Assembly (NCBI RefSeq): GCF_009834915.1 | Contig: NZ_WVHS01000003.1 | Coordinates: 715,988-779,987 of the forward strand | DNA: 64,000 bases | Reading direction: 5' to 3' | Source of the DNA: Hufsiella ginkgonis | GTDB lineage: Bacteria > Bacteroidota > Bacteroidia > Sphingobacteriales > Sphingobacteriaceae | Shown: piece after piece, positions 9,031 through 17,896 of the stretch | How positions within the stretch are numbered: position 1 is the stretch's first letter | How the letters are laid out: the number at the start of each line of letters is the position of its first letter | Notes under the pieces: model-generated | What the model was told of the DNA's origin: nothing | Databases searched by the model: none | Seen by the model: only the letters and a program-made list of their open reading frames with translations | Translations under genes and position numbers: made by a program

Positions 9031-10007
9031 AAGAAATAGGCGGTTATTTTGAACTGGAGCTGGGCAAAACCGGAAACCGCTATCATACCACTCCCTACAG
9101 GCTTAAAAGCGGCCGGGCATCATTGGCGTTCGTATTGGGGATCCTGCGACCGGTAAATGTATATGTGCCTTATTATACCTGCGATGCGCTGCTGGAGCCG
9201 CTCATCGCCGCCGGCATCCCGTATACATTTTATCACATAAACGGCGACCTTGAAATTACCTCTTTGCCGGTATTACAGCCCGGTGAGCTGATCATCTATA
9301 TCAATTACTACGACATCAAAAGAGCGTATGCCGAGGTGCTGTCAGGCATCTACGGCGACAGGCTGATCGTTGATTGTACGCAATCCTATTTTCTTAAGGG
9401 TAACGGCAAAGCATGGTTTTTCAACTCAACCAGGAAATTTTTCGGCGTACCGGACGGTTCCGATCTGTATGTGCCCCGGGGATACGAGTTGGATGAAGCG
9501 TTTGCACGTCTTCCGGTAAATACAAACTATGTAACAGGTCACCTCGTTGCAAGGTTGAAAGGCGACACCCGTACGGGCTACCAGTTTTTCAAGGAGAATG
9601 AGCTACTCTGCGGCATCGGGGTAGGCAGGATGTCCACCCTTACCGAAGGATTATTGTCGTCGGTAGATTTCGTAGCGGCAATAGAAACCCGCAGAAAGAA
9701 CTTTAATTATCTGCATCAGCATTTTGGCGCCACCAACCTGCTTCCGATCGACTTAACCGCAGTATCGTCATTTTATCCCTATCTCCTCGGAAGGCAAATA
9801 GATAAAAAGACGCTTTGGGAAAATAACTTCTATATACCGGTACTCTGGGCCGATTGCTTAAGCCGGCAAACAGGGGATGTATTTGATACCGAGCGAAAAA
9901 TTGCCTCAAACCTGCTCCCGGTGCCGGTAGATCATCGCTATACCGCCGCCGATCTCGAACCCGTTCAACAGTATATTTTAAACAATTGCCTATATGAATC
10001 AAATTAA
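9027..10007 (+). CDS. Divergent DegT-like (fold-type I) protein, function unknown
   Basis: 326 residues without a family I can name confidently. The layout follows fold-type I PLP enzymes: an early YVPYYTCDALLEPL segment, an Asp116-x2-Gln119 pair in VDCTQSYF, and Lys137 in STRKFFGVPDGS about 20 residues later, where DegT enzymes place the PLP Asp and Lys. The GEGG motif is absent. It may be a second aminotransferase, a dehydratase-like relative or a non-catalytic partner. It starts inside an ATGA overlap with the WbqC-like gene and overlaps the GNAT gene by 14 bp. Confidence 0.7.
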   Translation: MKEIGGYFELELGKTGNRYHTTPYRLKSGRASLAFVLGILRPVNVYVPYYTCDALLEPLIAAGIPYTFYHINGDLEITSLPVLQPGELIIYINYYDIKRAYAEVLSGIYGDRLIVDCTQSYFLKGNGKAWFFNSTRKFFGVPDGSDLYVPRGYELDEAFARLPVNTNYVTGHLVARLKGDTRTGYQFFKENELLCGIGVGRMSTLTEGLLSSVDFVAAIETRRKNFNYLHQHFGATNLLPIDLTAVSSFYPYLLGRQIDKKTLWENNFYIPVLWADCLSRQTGDVFDTERKIASNLLPVPVDHRYTAADLEPVQQYILNNCLYESN

Positions 10008-10539
10008 GTTTCGACCGTTACGGATGGAGGATGCGTGGTTTATAAACAACTTACGCCAGCAGGAAGATGTAGAACGAATGATAGGCGGTGTTATACGCCC
10101 GGTATCTTACGAGCGTGACCTGAAATGGGTAGAAGATCTCATTATGAAAGACCACCAGCACATGATTTATTTTGCCATCACGCCGGGCTCCTCAGACGAT
10201 ATAATAGGCTACACGTCTATATCGGAGATCGATTACCGGAACGGGACTTGTTTTTGGAGCGGAATTAAAGTTGATCCCGGCCAGGCCGGCAGAGGCGTTG
10301 GTACGGAAGTAGCGTTAAAAGTGCTGAAATATGTTTTCGAAGAACTGCGAATGGTGCGTTGTAAGGCCGAATGCCTGGAAAATCATCAAGCCGCACTAAA
10401 CATGATGCTGAAAGTAGGTTACCGGCAGGAAGGGTTGATGAGAAAAACGGTCTATAAAAATGGCGCACACAACAACCAATGGCTGCTGAGCGTGATCTCA
10501 AGCGAATATGAAGAGATCAGGAGTAAATTTTCGTTATGA
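9994..10539 (+). CDS. GNAT-family N-acyltransferase (RimJ/RimL-like)
   Basis: 181 residues with the GNAT acyl-CoA-binding loop (VDPGQAGRGVGTEVALKVL, residues about 91-109) and the terminal ENHQAALNMMLKVGY motif. Members acylate amino groups. Next to a sugar aminotransferase, the likely substrate is an amino sugar nucleotide, as with other small GNATs in O-antigen loci. The acyl donor could be unusual because a FabH-like synthase and a reductase follow directly; the TGA overlaps the FabH-like ATG (ATGA). Confidence 0.85.
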   Translation: MNQIKFRPLRMEDAWFINNLRQQEDVERMIGGVIRPVSYERDLKWVEDLIMKDHQHMIYFAITPGSSDDIIGYTSISEIDYRNGTCFWSGIKVDPGQAGRGVGTEVALKVLKYVFEELRMVRCKAECLENHQAALNMMLKVGYRQEGLMRKTVYKNGAHNNQWLLSVISSEYEEIRSKFSL

Positions 10540-11525
10540 AACAACAAATTACCAACGTAAAGATCTCCGGCACCGGCTCATACCTGCCTGAAACTATTTT
10601 AACGAATAAAGATCTCGAAAAAAATGCTTCAACTAACGATGCATGGATCGTGAAGAATATTGGGGTACAGGAGCGAAGAGTGGTAACCAGCGAGGTAACA
10701 AGCGACCTGGCCGCCCGGGCTGCGTTAAACGCCCTCGAATCGGCCTCTTTAACGGCGATGGATATCGACCTGATCATCGTGGCCACGTCCACTCCCGACA
10801 GGCTGGCGCCATCGACAGCGTGTATCGTACAGGATAAGATCGGTGCTTACAACGCAGTGGCGTTCGACCTGGCCGCCGTCTGTTCCGGGTTTCTGTTCGC
10901 TTACTCAACGGCGGCGCAATTCATCTCCAACGGGATTTATCGCCATGTTTTGGTGATCGGGGCCGATACCTTTTCAAAGATCACCGACTGGACGAGGCGG
11001 GATTGTATATTCTTCGGAGACGGTGCCGGTGCAATAGTGCTTTCAAAAAATGATCACGATAACGGCATCCTAAGCTTCCGGTTATATTCAGACGGCCGGG
11101 GAAAGGATAACTTTACGATCCCCGGTGGCGGTTCCGAGTATCCGATGAGCCAGCAAAACCTTGATGAGGGACGACGTTACTTCCAGATGAACGGCCAGGA
11201 AGTGTTCAATACCGCCGTTGACGTTCTTCCAAAAGCCATCAATGAGGTACTTAATGATACCGGTTTCTCCATAAAAGACATCCGTATGCTGGTACCTCAT
11301 CAGCCTAATATCAACATCCTGAAGAAAACCGCCGGGAAACTGGATTTGCCTTTTGAAAAAGTAATGGTCAACCTCCACCGGTATGCCAACACTTCAGGAG
11401 GCACCATACCGATCGTGCTCGACGAAACTTACCGGGCGGGCAAGATCGCTCCCGGCGACCTGATCTTATTTGCGGCGGTAGGTTCGGGCTGGACCTGGGG
11501 CGCTGCCTTATTAAAATGGATTTAA
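10536..11525 (+). CDS. 3-oxoacyl-ACP synthase III (FabH-like)
   Basis: 329 residues, standard KAS III length. The Cys-His-Asn triad is complete: Cys116 in AAVCSGFL, His255 in PHQPN and Asn285 in RYANTSGG. KAS III enzymes condense an acyl-CoA with malonyl-ACP. Its position inside a polysaccharide operon, between an acyltransferase and an SDR reductase, suggests a dedicated short acyl group rather than general fatty-acid synthesis (inference). Confidence 0.92.
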   Translation: MKQQITNVKISGTGSYLPETILTNKDLEKNASTNDAWIVKNIGVQERRVVTSEVTSDLAARAALNALESASLTAMDIDLIIVATSTPDRLAPSTACIVQDKIGAYNAVAFDLAAVCSGFLFAYSTAAQFISNGIYRHVLVIGADTFSKITDWTRRDCIFFGDGAGAIVLSKNDHDNGILSFRLYSDGRGKDNFTIPGGGSEYPMSQQNLDEGRRYFQMNGQEVFNTAVDVLPKAINEVLNDTGFSIKDIRMLVPHQPNINILKKTAGKLDLPFEKVMVNLHRYANTSGGTIPIVLDETYRAGKIAPGDLILFAAVGSGWTWGAALLKWI

Positions 11526-11534
11526 AGTAACACT

Positions 11535-12215
11535 ATGTATATTATCACCGGCGCATCGAGGGGAATAGGAAAGTTCCTGCTGCAGCATTACCTGGGCCAG
11601 GGGGAAGAAGTGATCGGATTCTACAATAACACGCTGCCAGATCAGCATAACGGCTGCTATTATAAGGTAGATATTACACATCCCGCGGAAGTGACCGCCT
11701 TTTTTGCCGGGCACAAGGACCGCCTGAAGAATATCAGGGTGATTAACGCGGCCGGCATTGCATACAGTGCATTTGCACACAAGGCAGATATCACGAAATG
11801 GAAAGAGGTAATAGACACCAACCTGGTAGGCCTGTTTAACGTGATAAGCGGCGTGCTGCCATTTATGCGGGAAGAAAATTACGGACGGATCGTGAATTTT
11901 TCGTCGGTAGTCGCACTCCAGGGAGTGATGGGGACCAGCGCCTATGCGGCGTCTAAGGCCGCTTTATCGGGATTGAGTAAGTCGCTTGCCGTAGAGAACG
12001 GTATGAAGAATATCACTATAAATAATATAAATCTCGGGTATTTCAATATCGGGATGATAGAACAGGTCCCCCAGGATAAATTGTCGCAGATCATTGAAAA
12101 AATTCCCGCAAACCGCTTGGGCGATCCTGTCGATATACTTTCGACCGTCGATTATATGATCAGGACGTCTTACCTGAACGGCTCGTCGATAGACCTGAAC
12201 GGGGGCTTATTTTAA
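11535..12215 (+). CDS. SDR-family oxidoreductase (FabG-like)
   Basis: 226 residues. It has the Rossmann motif TGASRGIG (residues 5-12), the NAAG motif (71-74) and a Ser124-Tyr137-Lys141 catalytic set with SAYAASK. It could reduce the 3-oxoacyl product of the adjacent FabH-like enzyme to a 3-hydroxyacyl group, or reduce a keto-sugar. The gene starts 10 bp after the FabH-like stop. Confidence 0.9.
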   Translation: MYIITGASRGIGKFLLQHYLGQGEEVIGFYNNTLPDQHNGCYYKVDITHPAEVTAFFAGHKDRLKNIRVINAAGIAYSAFAHKADITKWKEVIDTNLVGLFNVISGVLPFMREENYGRIVNFSSVVALQGVMGTSAYAASKAALSGLSKSLAVENGMKNITINNINLGYFNIGMIEQVPQDKLSQIIEKIPANRLGDPVDILSTVDYMIRTSYLNGSSIDLNGGLF

Positions 12216-12226
12216 TACCAACTATC

Positions 12227-13189
12227 ATGTCAAAAACTGGCCAGGTAAAACCGATGGTATCCGTATGGATGGTAACGTATAATCATGCGAAGTTCATCAG
12301 GAAGGCGCTTGAGAGTATCGTAATGCAAAAAACTGATTTTGCGCTGGAAGTAATTATAGGCGATGATTGCTCTACCGACGGCACCCAGGATGTGATCAGG
12401 GAATTCGAGCGTGATTACCCGGATATTTTTAAACCTGTTTATCATCAAAAGAACGTAGGGGCATACCGCAATGCCTATGAATTTTGTTACCCGCTGTTAA
12501 CAGGTAAATACATCGCTTGCCTGGAGGGCGACGATTACTGGGATGATGAAAATAAGCTGCAGATGCAGGTAGATGCATTGGAGGCGGATTTGAATGCCAC
12601 TATCTGCTTCACACAGGTTGCGGAATTCGATGAAAGCCGGCAGAAATATAACATGCATTGGTCCTTTAGTTTTAGGCCCCGCCGGATCTATACCATACTC
12701 GATATATTAGTCACCTTTAATATCGTTACCTGCACGCTGATGTTTAGAAACATCTACCCTGTTTTACCCTATAATCCGAATGATTTTCCGACAGGCGACG
12801 TTTCGTTATGCGCATTCCTGTTGTTGAAAGGCTATGCGATCCGGTTAAAAGAGATAACTGCCGTTTACCGGGTACATAGCGGCGGTACCTTTTCGTCGCA
12901 AACGCTGGAGAAGAAAAATATGGTTTTTCTAAAAATATTTGAGCGGCTATTAACTTACCCGCAATTTAAACTATACTCGCGGGCGCTCAAAAAACTGGCG
13001 TCAGACCGTGCGTACCAGGCGCTTTGTTTCGAGATCAAGAAGAGTGATCCGGATAAAGTAAATATTGAAAAAGCGTATGAATTCGCTTTGAAAAATGCAC
13101 ATTCGGAGAACATCTTCTACCCGCTGAAAACCATTCTCAGGAAGAACCTGTATTATTTAACCGGACAGAGCTTCGGCCGGCGCTTGTAG
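12227..13189 (+). CDS. Glycosyltransferase family 2
   Basis: 320 residues. The GT-A fold shows as VSVWMVTYNHAKFIRKAL at the N-terminus, IGDDCSTDGT for nucleotide binding and the metal-binding EGDDYW near residue 103. It probably adds one sugar of the repeat unit. It is the last gene of the plus-strand operon, 11 bp after the SDR gene. The convergent GT4 gene ends only 15 bp away, and I see no strong terminator between them. Confidence 0.9.
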   Translation: MSKTGQVKPMVSVWMVTYNHAKFIRKALESIVMQKTDFALEVIIGDDCSTDGTQDVIREFERDYPDIFKPVYHQKNVGAYRNAYEFCYPLLTGKYIACLEGDDYWDDENKLQMQVDALEADLNATICFTQVAEFDESRQKYNMHWSFSFRPRRIYTILDILVTFNIVTCTLMFRNIYPVLPYNPNDFPTGDVSLCAFLLLKGYAIRLKEITAVYRVHSGGTFSSQTLEKKNMVFLKIFERLLTYPQFKLYSRALKKLASDRAYQALCFEIKKSDPDKVNIEKAYEFALKNAHSENIFYPLKTILRKNLYYLTGQSFGRRL

Positions 13190-13204
13190 TTATTTATAAA
13201 CGGG

Positions 13205-14302
13205 CTACATTTCGTAGTAGATCGCTTCCAGCTGCTTCAGGTTCGTCTCAAGGTTATGCACCGTCTTAACATACTGGTACCCTGCCTGACCGATGGTTTC
13301 TCTCAGTTCGCAATCATGGATCAGCAGTTCGATCTTTGTACAGAATTCCTCCCTGCTTAAACAGGCGAAGCCATTCTCGTTGTTCTGGATAACATCAGTA
13401 TTGCCGTCGACCTTCGATACCACGCAGGGGATGCCTGACGCCATCGCTTCTAACAACGAAAACGGCAAGCCCTCGAATACGGAGGTGGTTACAAATATGT
13501 CTGTCTCCGTTAAAAAACGTTTGCTGGTAAGCGGGTCGCCCCAGGCTTCTATCCGTACCCTGTCTTCCAGTTTGTGTTCCCTTAAGTATTCGCGGATATC
13601 CTTTTCCTGGTGATCATGAATACCCGCACCCAGGATGGCAAAACGAAGCCAGGCATATTTTTTTGATAAAAAGCTGGCGATCTCCAGGAAAAGGAAGTGG
13701 TTCTTTTGGTGAGTGAGCCGGCCGATCATCCTGATCTCGGTGCAGCTGCTATAGCTTCGCACCAGGTTCCCGGCTGCCGGCGGGATGGCATTTAGAATGA
13801 TGCGGACATTCTCTTTTTTATACCCTAGCTCATAAATGGCGCGGTTAGCTTCGGAATAGGATATGGCCAGGAGCATGGTCGTGTATTTTTTAACGGAAAG
13901 CTCCAGTAAGAAAAATATCGTTCTTTTAATGCCCGAAAAAGGGAGATATGAAAAAGCATGGGGCGTATAAATTACCTTCGAAGAAGTAAATCTCGCAGCC
14001 AGCCGGCCCAGGAATCCGCCTTTTGCACTATGTGTATGAATAATATCCGGTTTTTCTTTTTTTATGATCCCCACGATCCGTGCTAACAGCGATAAATTAG
14101 TGAATACGTTCGTGTCCCGTTCTAAATTAAGCGGGTAATAGGTTATCGCGCGTTCCGCGCAAAATTGCTGGAAAGATCCATCCTGCGGCGCAATAACGAC
14201 AAATTCAAAAGCATGCGGATCGGCATAAGCTAATATGTGAGCGGTATAGGTCTTTACGCCTCCCGTTGCCTGTGTAATATGGAGGATCTTCTTCCTAGTC
14301 AT
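13205..14302 (-). CDS. Glycosyltransferase family 4
   Basis: 365 residues, GT-B fold. The N-terminal domain has the acceptor-side motif ITQATGGVKTYTAHI. The C-terminal nucleotide-sugar domain has MIGRLTHQKNHFLFLE and the E-x7-E region around VFEGLPFSLLEAMASGIPCV. It is the last gene of the minus-strand operon that begins with the first mutase gene, and its start overlaps the upstream GT4 by 8 bp. Donor and acceptor cannot be assigned from sequence. Confidence 0.9.
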   Translation of the reverse strand: MTRKKILHITQATGGVKTYTAHILAYADPHAFEFVVIAPQDGSFQQFCAERAITYYPLNLERDTNVFTNLSLLARIVGIIKKEKPDIIHTHSAKGGFLGRLAARFTSSKVIYTPHAFSYLPFSGIKRTIFFLLELSVKKYTTMLLAISYSEANRAIYELGYKKENVRIILNAIPPAAGNLVRSYSSCTEIRMIGRLTHQKNHFLFLEIASFLSKKYAWLRFAILGAGIHDHQEKDIREYLREHKLEDRVRIEAWGDPLTSKRFLTETDIFVTTSVFEGLPFSLLEAMASGIPCVVSKVDGNTDVIQNNENGFACLSREEFCTKIELLIHDCELRETIGQAGYQYVKTVHNLETNLKQLEAIYYEM

Positions 14303-15413
14303 CGCATTTCCTGATTAGTTCATATAGCCGGGCCGCGCTTTTCTCCCAATTGAACAACGCCGCCCGCTGGTATCCTTTACTTTTTAACTGCGCTCTTTTG
14401 GCTGCGTCGTGCATCGTGGTAAAGATCTTCTCCGCCATATCAGCCGGGTTGGCCGGATCGATATATTCGCAGTTATCGCCTAGTATTTCCGGCATGGACG
14501 AGGTTGCTGAGGCGATTACGGGGCAGCCCATGATCATAGCTTCCAGGGGAGGGATCCCGAAACCTTCGTAAAAAGACGGAAAAATGAATAAGGAGGCATT
14601 GGCGTACAGGTGTTTTATTTCTGCATCACTCATATAACCCAGGTACGTAACGTGGCTATGATCGGTAGCGGAGGCTTTCAGACCGCCCAGGGCTCCGCCT
14701 GCGATCAGCATATGAAAATCTAAAGCGTCGATTTTGCCGATGGCCTTATTTAACCCGGCGAAGTTCTTGTTCGCGCCTAAATTGCTTACCGCAAGACAGT
14801 AAGGCTTTAAGGCGGCAATTTTTTCCCTGAATTTATCGGAAACGTCGCCGAACCGGAGTATGTGCTCCGCACTGTTATAAATAACCTGGATTTTTTGTTT
14901 CCTGATACCTGCATACCTGGTGAGCTCGCTTTTAGAAAACTCTGAAACGGTGACGATCTGCCTGGAGATTTTGCCCAGCACGGGGATCATAACGTTGTAC
15001 CATGCCCTGAATCCAAATGAAAAGAAGCCGGGATTAACCAGGCACGAAGCGTCATGGATCAATACGATCTGCTTTCTCTTTAGCAGCGGAGATGCCGAGC
15101 ATAGGCTAACCAGCAGCTTACCTGCCGTATATAAAGGTAGCTCAAGCTGCTCCCATAAGTTGCCTTTTAGCCATCCTTTTTTCTGAACGATTATATGTTT
15201 CAGGCTGATCGGGCTTACGATTATCCCCGGGTAGATCAGGATAAACGAGAAATCGTTATTGCTGATTATTCCCTGGTCTATCAGGGAATCCAGCGCCTTA
15301 ACCAGTTCATAGGCGCTCCGCTGTACGCCTGTAATGGCATGATTGAGGAATCTCCCGTTTATGAAGACCTTTGTTTTTGTTTTGCCGGTAACAGGAAATG
15401 AAGTGGTGTTCAT
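14295..15413 (-). CDS. Glycosyltransferase family 4
   Basis: 372 residues from the chosen ATG. GT-B architecture with the C-terminal motif FYEGFGIPPLEAMIMGCPVI. The frame also has an ATG at 15437, but the one at 15413 forms a 4-bp ATGA overlap with the stop of the upstream polymerase gene, so I prefer it. It resembles mannosyl- or rhamnosyl-type GT4 enzymes of O-antigen loci; the donor is unknown. Confidence 0.9.
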   Translation of the reverse strand: MNTTSFPVTGKTKTKVFINGRFLNHAITGVQRSAYELVKALDSLIDQGIISNNDFSFILIYPGIIVSPISLKHIIVQKKGWLKGNLWEQLELPLYTAGKLLVSLCSASPLLKRKQIVLIHDASCLVNPGFFSFGFRAWYNVMIPVLGKISRQIVTVSEFSKSELTRYAGIRKQKIQVIYNSAEHILRFGDVSDKFREKIAALKPYCLAVSNLGANKNFAGLNKAIGKIDALDFHMLIAGGALGGLKASATDHSHVTYLGYMSDAEIKHLYANASLFIFPSFYEGFGIPPLEAMIMGCPVIASATSSMPEILGDNCEYIDPANPADMAEKIFTTMHDAAKRAQLKSKGYQRAALFNWEKSAARLYELIRKCDD

Positions 15414-16666
15414 AAGGATTGGGGTTGGTGCTCCCATTTAAACCTGTATAAATAAAGCAGGCTGACTAACGCTGCGGGTAAGGCATACATGCTTAGCTGG
15501 GCAAAGTTTACGAGGATGCCCACCACCGAGCCAAACGCGATAGTCGCTACCGTTCTGACCAGGATAGAGCTGTAGCGGGCAAACATGTCCTTCAGGATAC
15601 GCAGGAAATACCCGCCGAGGAAACCGGTGAGCACACAAAAAGCGATCACACCCGGATAACCGAATGACACATATCCCCAGATAGGCAGGGGAAGACGAAG
15701 CCCCCCGGAGCCGATCTCGTTGATATCTTTACCTGGGTTGACCATAATAAGCGTATAAACGGCCGGGTTCCATTTATAATGCCCTGGCACCAAACCGCCG
15801 TACATGGTCCTGCCATAGGTCCACACGGGGTTCTCAGAAAAAAAGGTTAGAAAGTCAAGATGATCGGGGATGTCGGGAGTACCCGCCGTAATGATCTCCC
15901 AAATGTTCTTTTCGCCGTCGAAGCTCCGCACACCTACCAGGTAATAGAAAAACGAGCTTAATACAAATACGCCAACCAGTACTATCATCAGTATGGTGAA
16001 ATGCAGCCTGCTTTTAAACGACATTACAATGGCGATGGCCACTACTATGCCCATAAAGGCGCCGCTGCGGGCGAGCGATGCCGCCATTAACGCCAGCGAC
16101 GTTAATATCGCAAAAAAGAAGAACGTACTCCGGTATTTGTACCAAATGATACAGCTTATCGGCATGATAGGAGCGAGGATGAAAAAGGAGGTCCGGTAAA
16201 GAAAAGCGATCCTGATATAGGGTGCCTGGTATTGTCCCCTAAACAACTTTGCCGAAATCGGGTCTTCAGCGAACATGGGCACGTACCCCATCACGATGTA
16301 GCTGATAATCAGTCCCATGATCCCGGCAACCATTAAGCGGCCGGTGATCCTGATCACGCGCTGCTCGTAAAGCGCATTGTCCATTACATCAAATGAGAAA
16401 CTGGTTTTAACGCCCCTTCCCACCAGGAAACCTGCGATTAAGCCAATTACATAGGCGGTAGCGCCAACGGTAAGGATAAGTGTATAAAGATTGACGATGC
16501 TGGCCGGGTATTTATCCTGTATCCCGAGGATGAGGGCTGGCACAATAATGGATACAAAGCTGCCGCCGACAGCCAGGTGCTGCATTACATTATAGCGGCT
16601 TGGCCATACGATATATCCGCTTAACGCGAATATGAGCAGTGTAATACAAATTAAAAAACTATTCAA
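15410..16666 (-). CDS. O-antigen polymerase-like membrane protein (Wzy-type)
   Basis: 418 residues with about 10-12 predicted transmembrane helices and a large periplasmic loop around residues 240-320, the usual Wzy pattern. Sequence conservation in this family is low, so the call rests on topology and position among glycosyltransferases, with Wzx, Wzz and Wza encoded in the facing operon. It would join lipid-linked repeat units in the periplasm. Confidence 0.75.
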   Translation of the reverse strand: MNSFLICITLLIFALSGYIVWPSRYNVMQHLAVGGSFVSIIVPALILGIQDKYPASIVNLYTLILTVGATAYVIGLIAGFLVGRGVKTSFSFDVMDNALYEQRVIRITGRLMVAGIMGLIISYIVMGYVPMFAEDPISAKLFRGQYQAPYIRIAFLYRTSFFILAPIMPISCIIWYKYRSTFFFFAILTSLALMAASLARSGAFMGIVVAIAIVMSFKSRLHFTILMIVLVGVFVLSSFFYYLVGVRSFDGEKNIWEIITAGTPDIPDHLDFLTFFSENPVWTYGRTMYGGLVPGHYKWNPAVYTLIMVNPGKDINEIGSGGLRLPLPIWGYVSFGYPGVIAFCVLTGFLGGYFLRILKDMFARYSSILVRTVATIAFGSVVGILVNFAQLSMYALPAALVSLLYLYRFKWEHQPQSL

Positions 16667-16684
16667 AGTATAGGTATTAATTGG

Positions 16685-17896
16685 TCAGGCCGTTTTTCGC
16701 TGTCTTTCTGCATTGAGCGCCCGAGACAGCTCGCGGTATTTGTCAGCCATCTCATGGACGTTGAATTTTTCTAAAACCTTCCGCCTCGCGGCAACCTTCA
16801 CAGGCGATAACTGTACATGATTAGCAATACAAAAGCTTAATTTTTCAAGCAGGTCGTCTTCGCTCTCCGTCTCGAACAGGAACCCGTCCAGCTTATCGGT
16901 AATGATCTCGGGGTTTCCGCCGGTATTGGCGGCGATCACGATCTTTTCGCAGGCCATGGCTTCATATATCGAAGTGCCCAGTGATTCGCTTCTTTCGCGG
17001 TTACTGTTATTGATAATGATGTCGCATCCGTTATAAAAGCCCACGATATCGTCCGAAAAACCAAGATGCCGAACGCCGTCTGTACGGTTAATGGCTTGTT
17101 TTACTTCCGAGCTGTAGGATGGTGTAGCAACGGCATAGTCTCCCGCGATAAGCAACGCCGATGCCGGCAGCGCGGGGTCCAGCCGGTTAAATGCACGTAT
17201 TAATGCAAGCTGTCCTTTGTCCGGGTTGATGCTGGCCGCAATGCCGATCAGTACTTTGCCGTCGTCTACTCCCAGGGTGTTCCGAAACGCAACCCGTGCT
17301 GCTTCATCGCATTTGAACATTTCCGGGTCGAGCCCATTGTAGAGAATTTGTACTTTATCATTAGCCGTGTATTTTCGTTTCACCGCCGCAGATACAACCA
17401 GCGTACGATCATATAACCTGGCACAAACTTGGGAAAGCGCCCGGTCTACCGAGGAATGGTAACCTAGGTCGTGATCGCTCCAGTACCAGCTGATCCGGGG
17501 GAGAAAAAGGCGACAATAAATTACCGCCGGGGCCAGGTATGAAGCGGGTACCAACGTGTTAGCATGCACTTGTTGGATCCCATTTTTCCTGATATACCTG
17601 AACGCCTGTAAGGAGATCCGGAAATAATTACCGATCGCTTTAGCATAAAACTGGATTTTGCTAGTTCCCGGGCGGTTCAGCTTCTTTAAACTGTTTACCA
17701 GGGTAATGTGGTAGGGTTTGCCAGAATTGACCAGGTTGGCGGCAAAAGTTCCGGGTGATATAAATAAATGGGTGTCCGCATTCTCCGCATTTTCATCCAT
17801 TAATCGTTCTATCACAATTTCGGCCCCCTGTGCTTTTTCGCCGCCGAAGACATATAAAATGCGTGGCTTTTCGTTAACCGGGTAAGGCGTAGTCAT
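16685..17896 (-). CDS. Glycosyltransferase family 4
   Basis: 403 residues, GT-B fold. The C-terminal half shows GIAASINPDKGQLALIRAF and the acidic donor-binding stretch ending SLGTSIYEAMACEKIV. The N-terminal domain (RILYVFGGEKAQGAEIVIE) fits acceptor binding. The start overlaps the upstream GT gene by 23 bp. It is part of the minus-strand operon. Confidence 0.88.
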   Translation of the reverse strand: MTTPYPVNEKPRILYVFGGEKAQGAEIVIERLMDENAENADTHLFISPGTFAANLVNSGKPYHITLVNSLKKLNRPGTSKIQFYAKAIGNYFRISLQAFRYIRKNGIQQVHANTLVPASYLAPAVIYCRLFLPRISWYWSDHDLGYHSSVDRALSQVCARLYDRTLVVSAAVKRKYTANDKVQILYNGLDPEMFKCDEAARVAFRNTLGVDDGKVLIGIAASINPDKGQLALIRAFNRLDPALPASALLIAGDYAVATPSYSSEVKQAINRTDGVRHLGFSDDIVGFYNGCDIIINNSNRERSESLGTSIYEAMACEKIVIAANTGGNPEIITDKLDGFLFETESEDDLLEKLSFCIANHVQLSPVKVAARRKVLEKFNVHEMADKYRELSRALNAERQRKTA

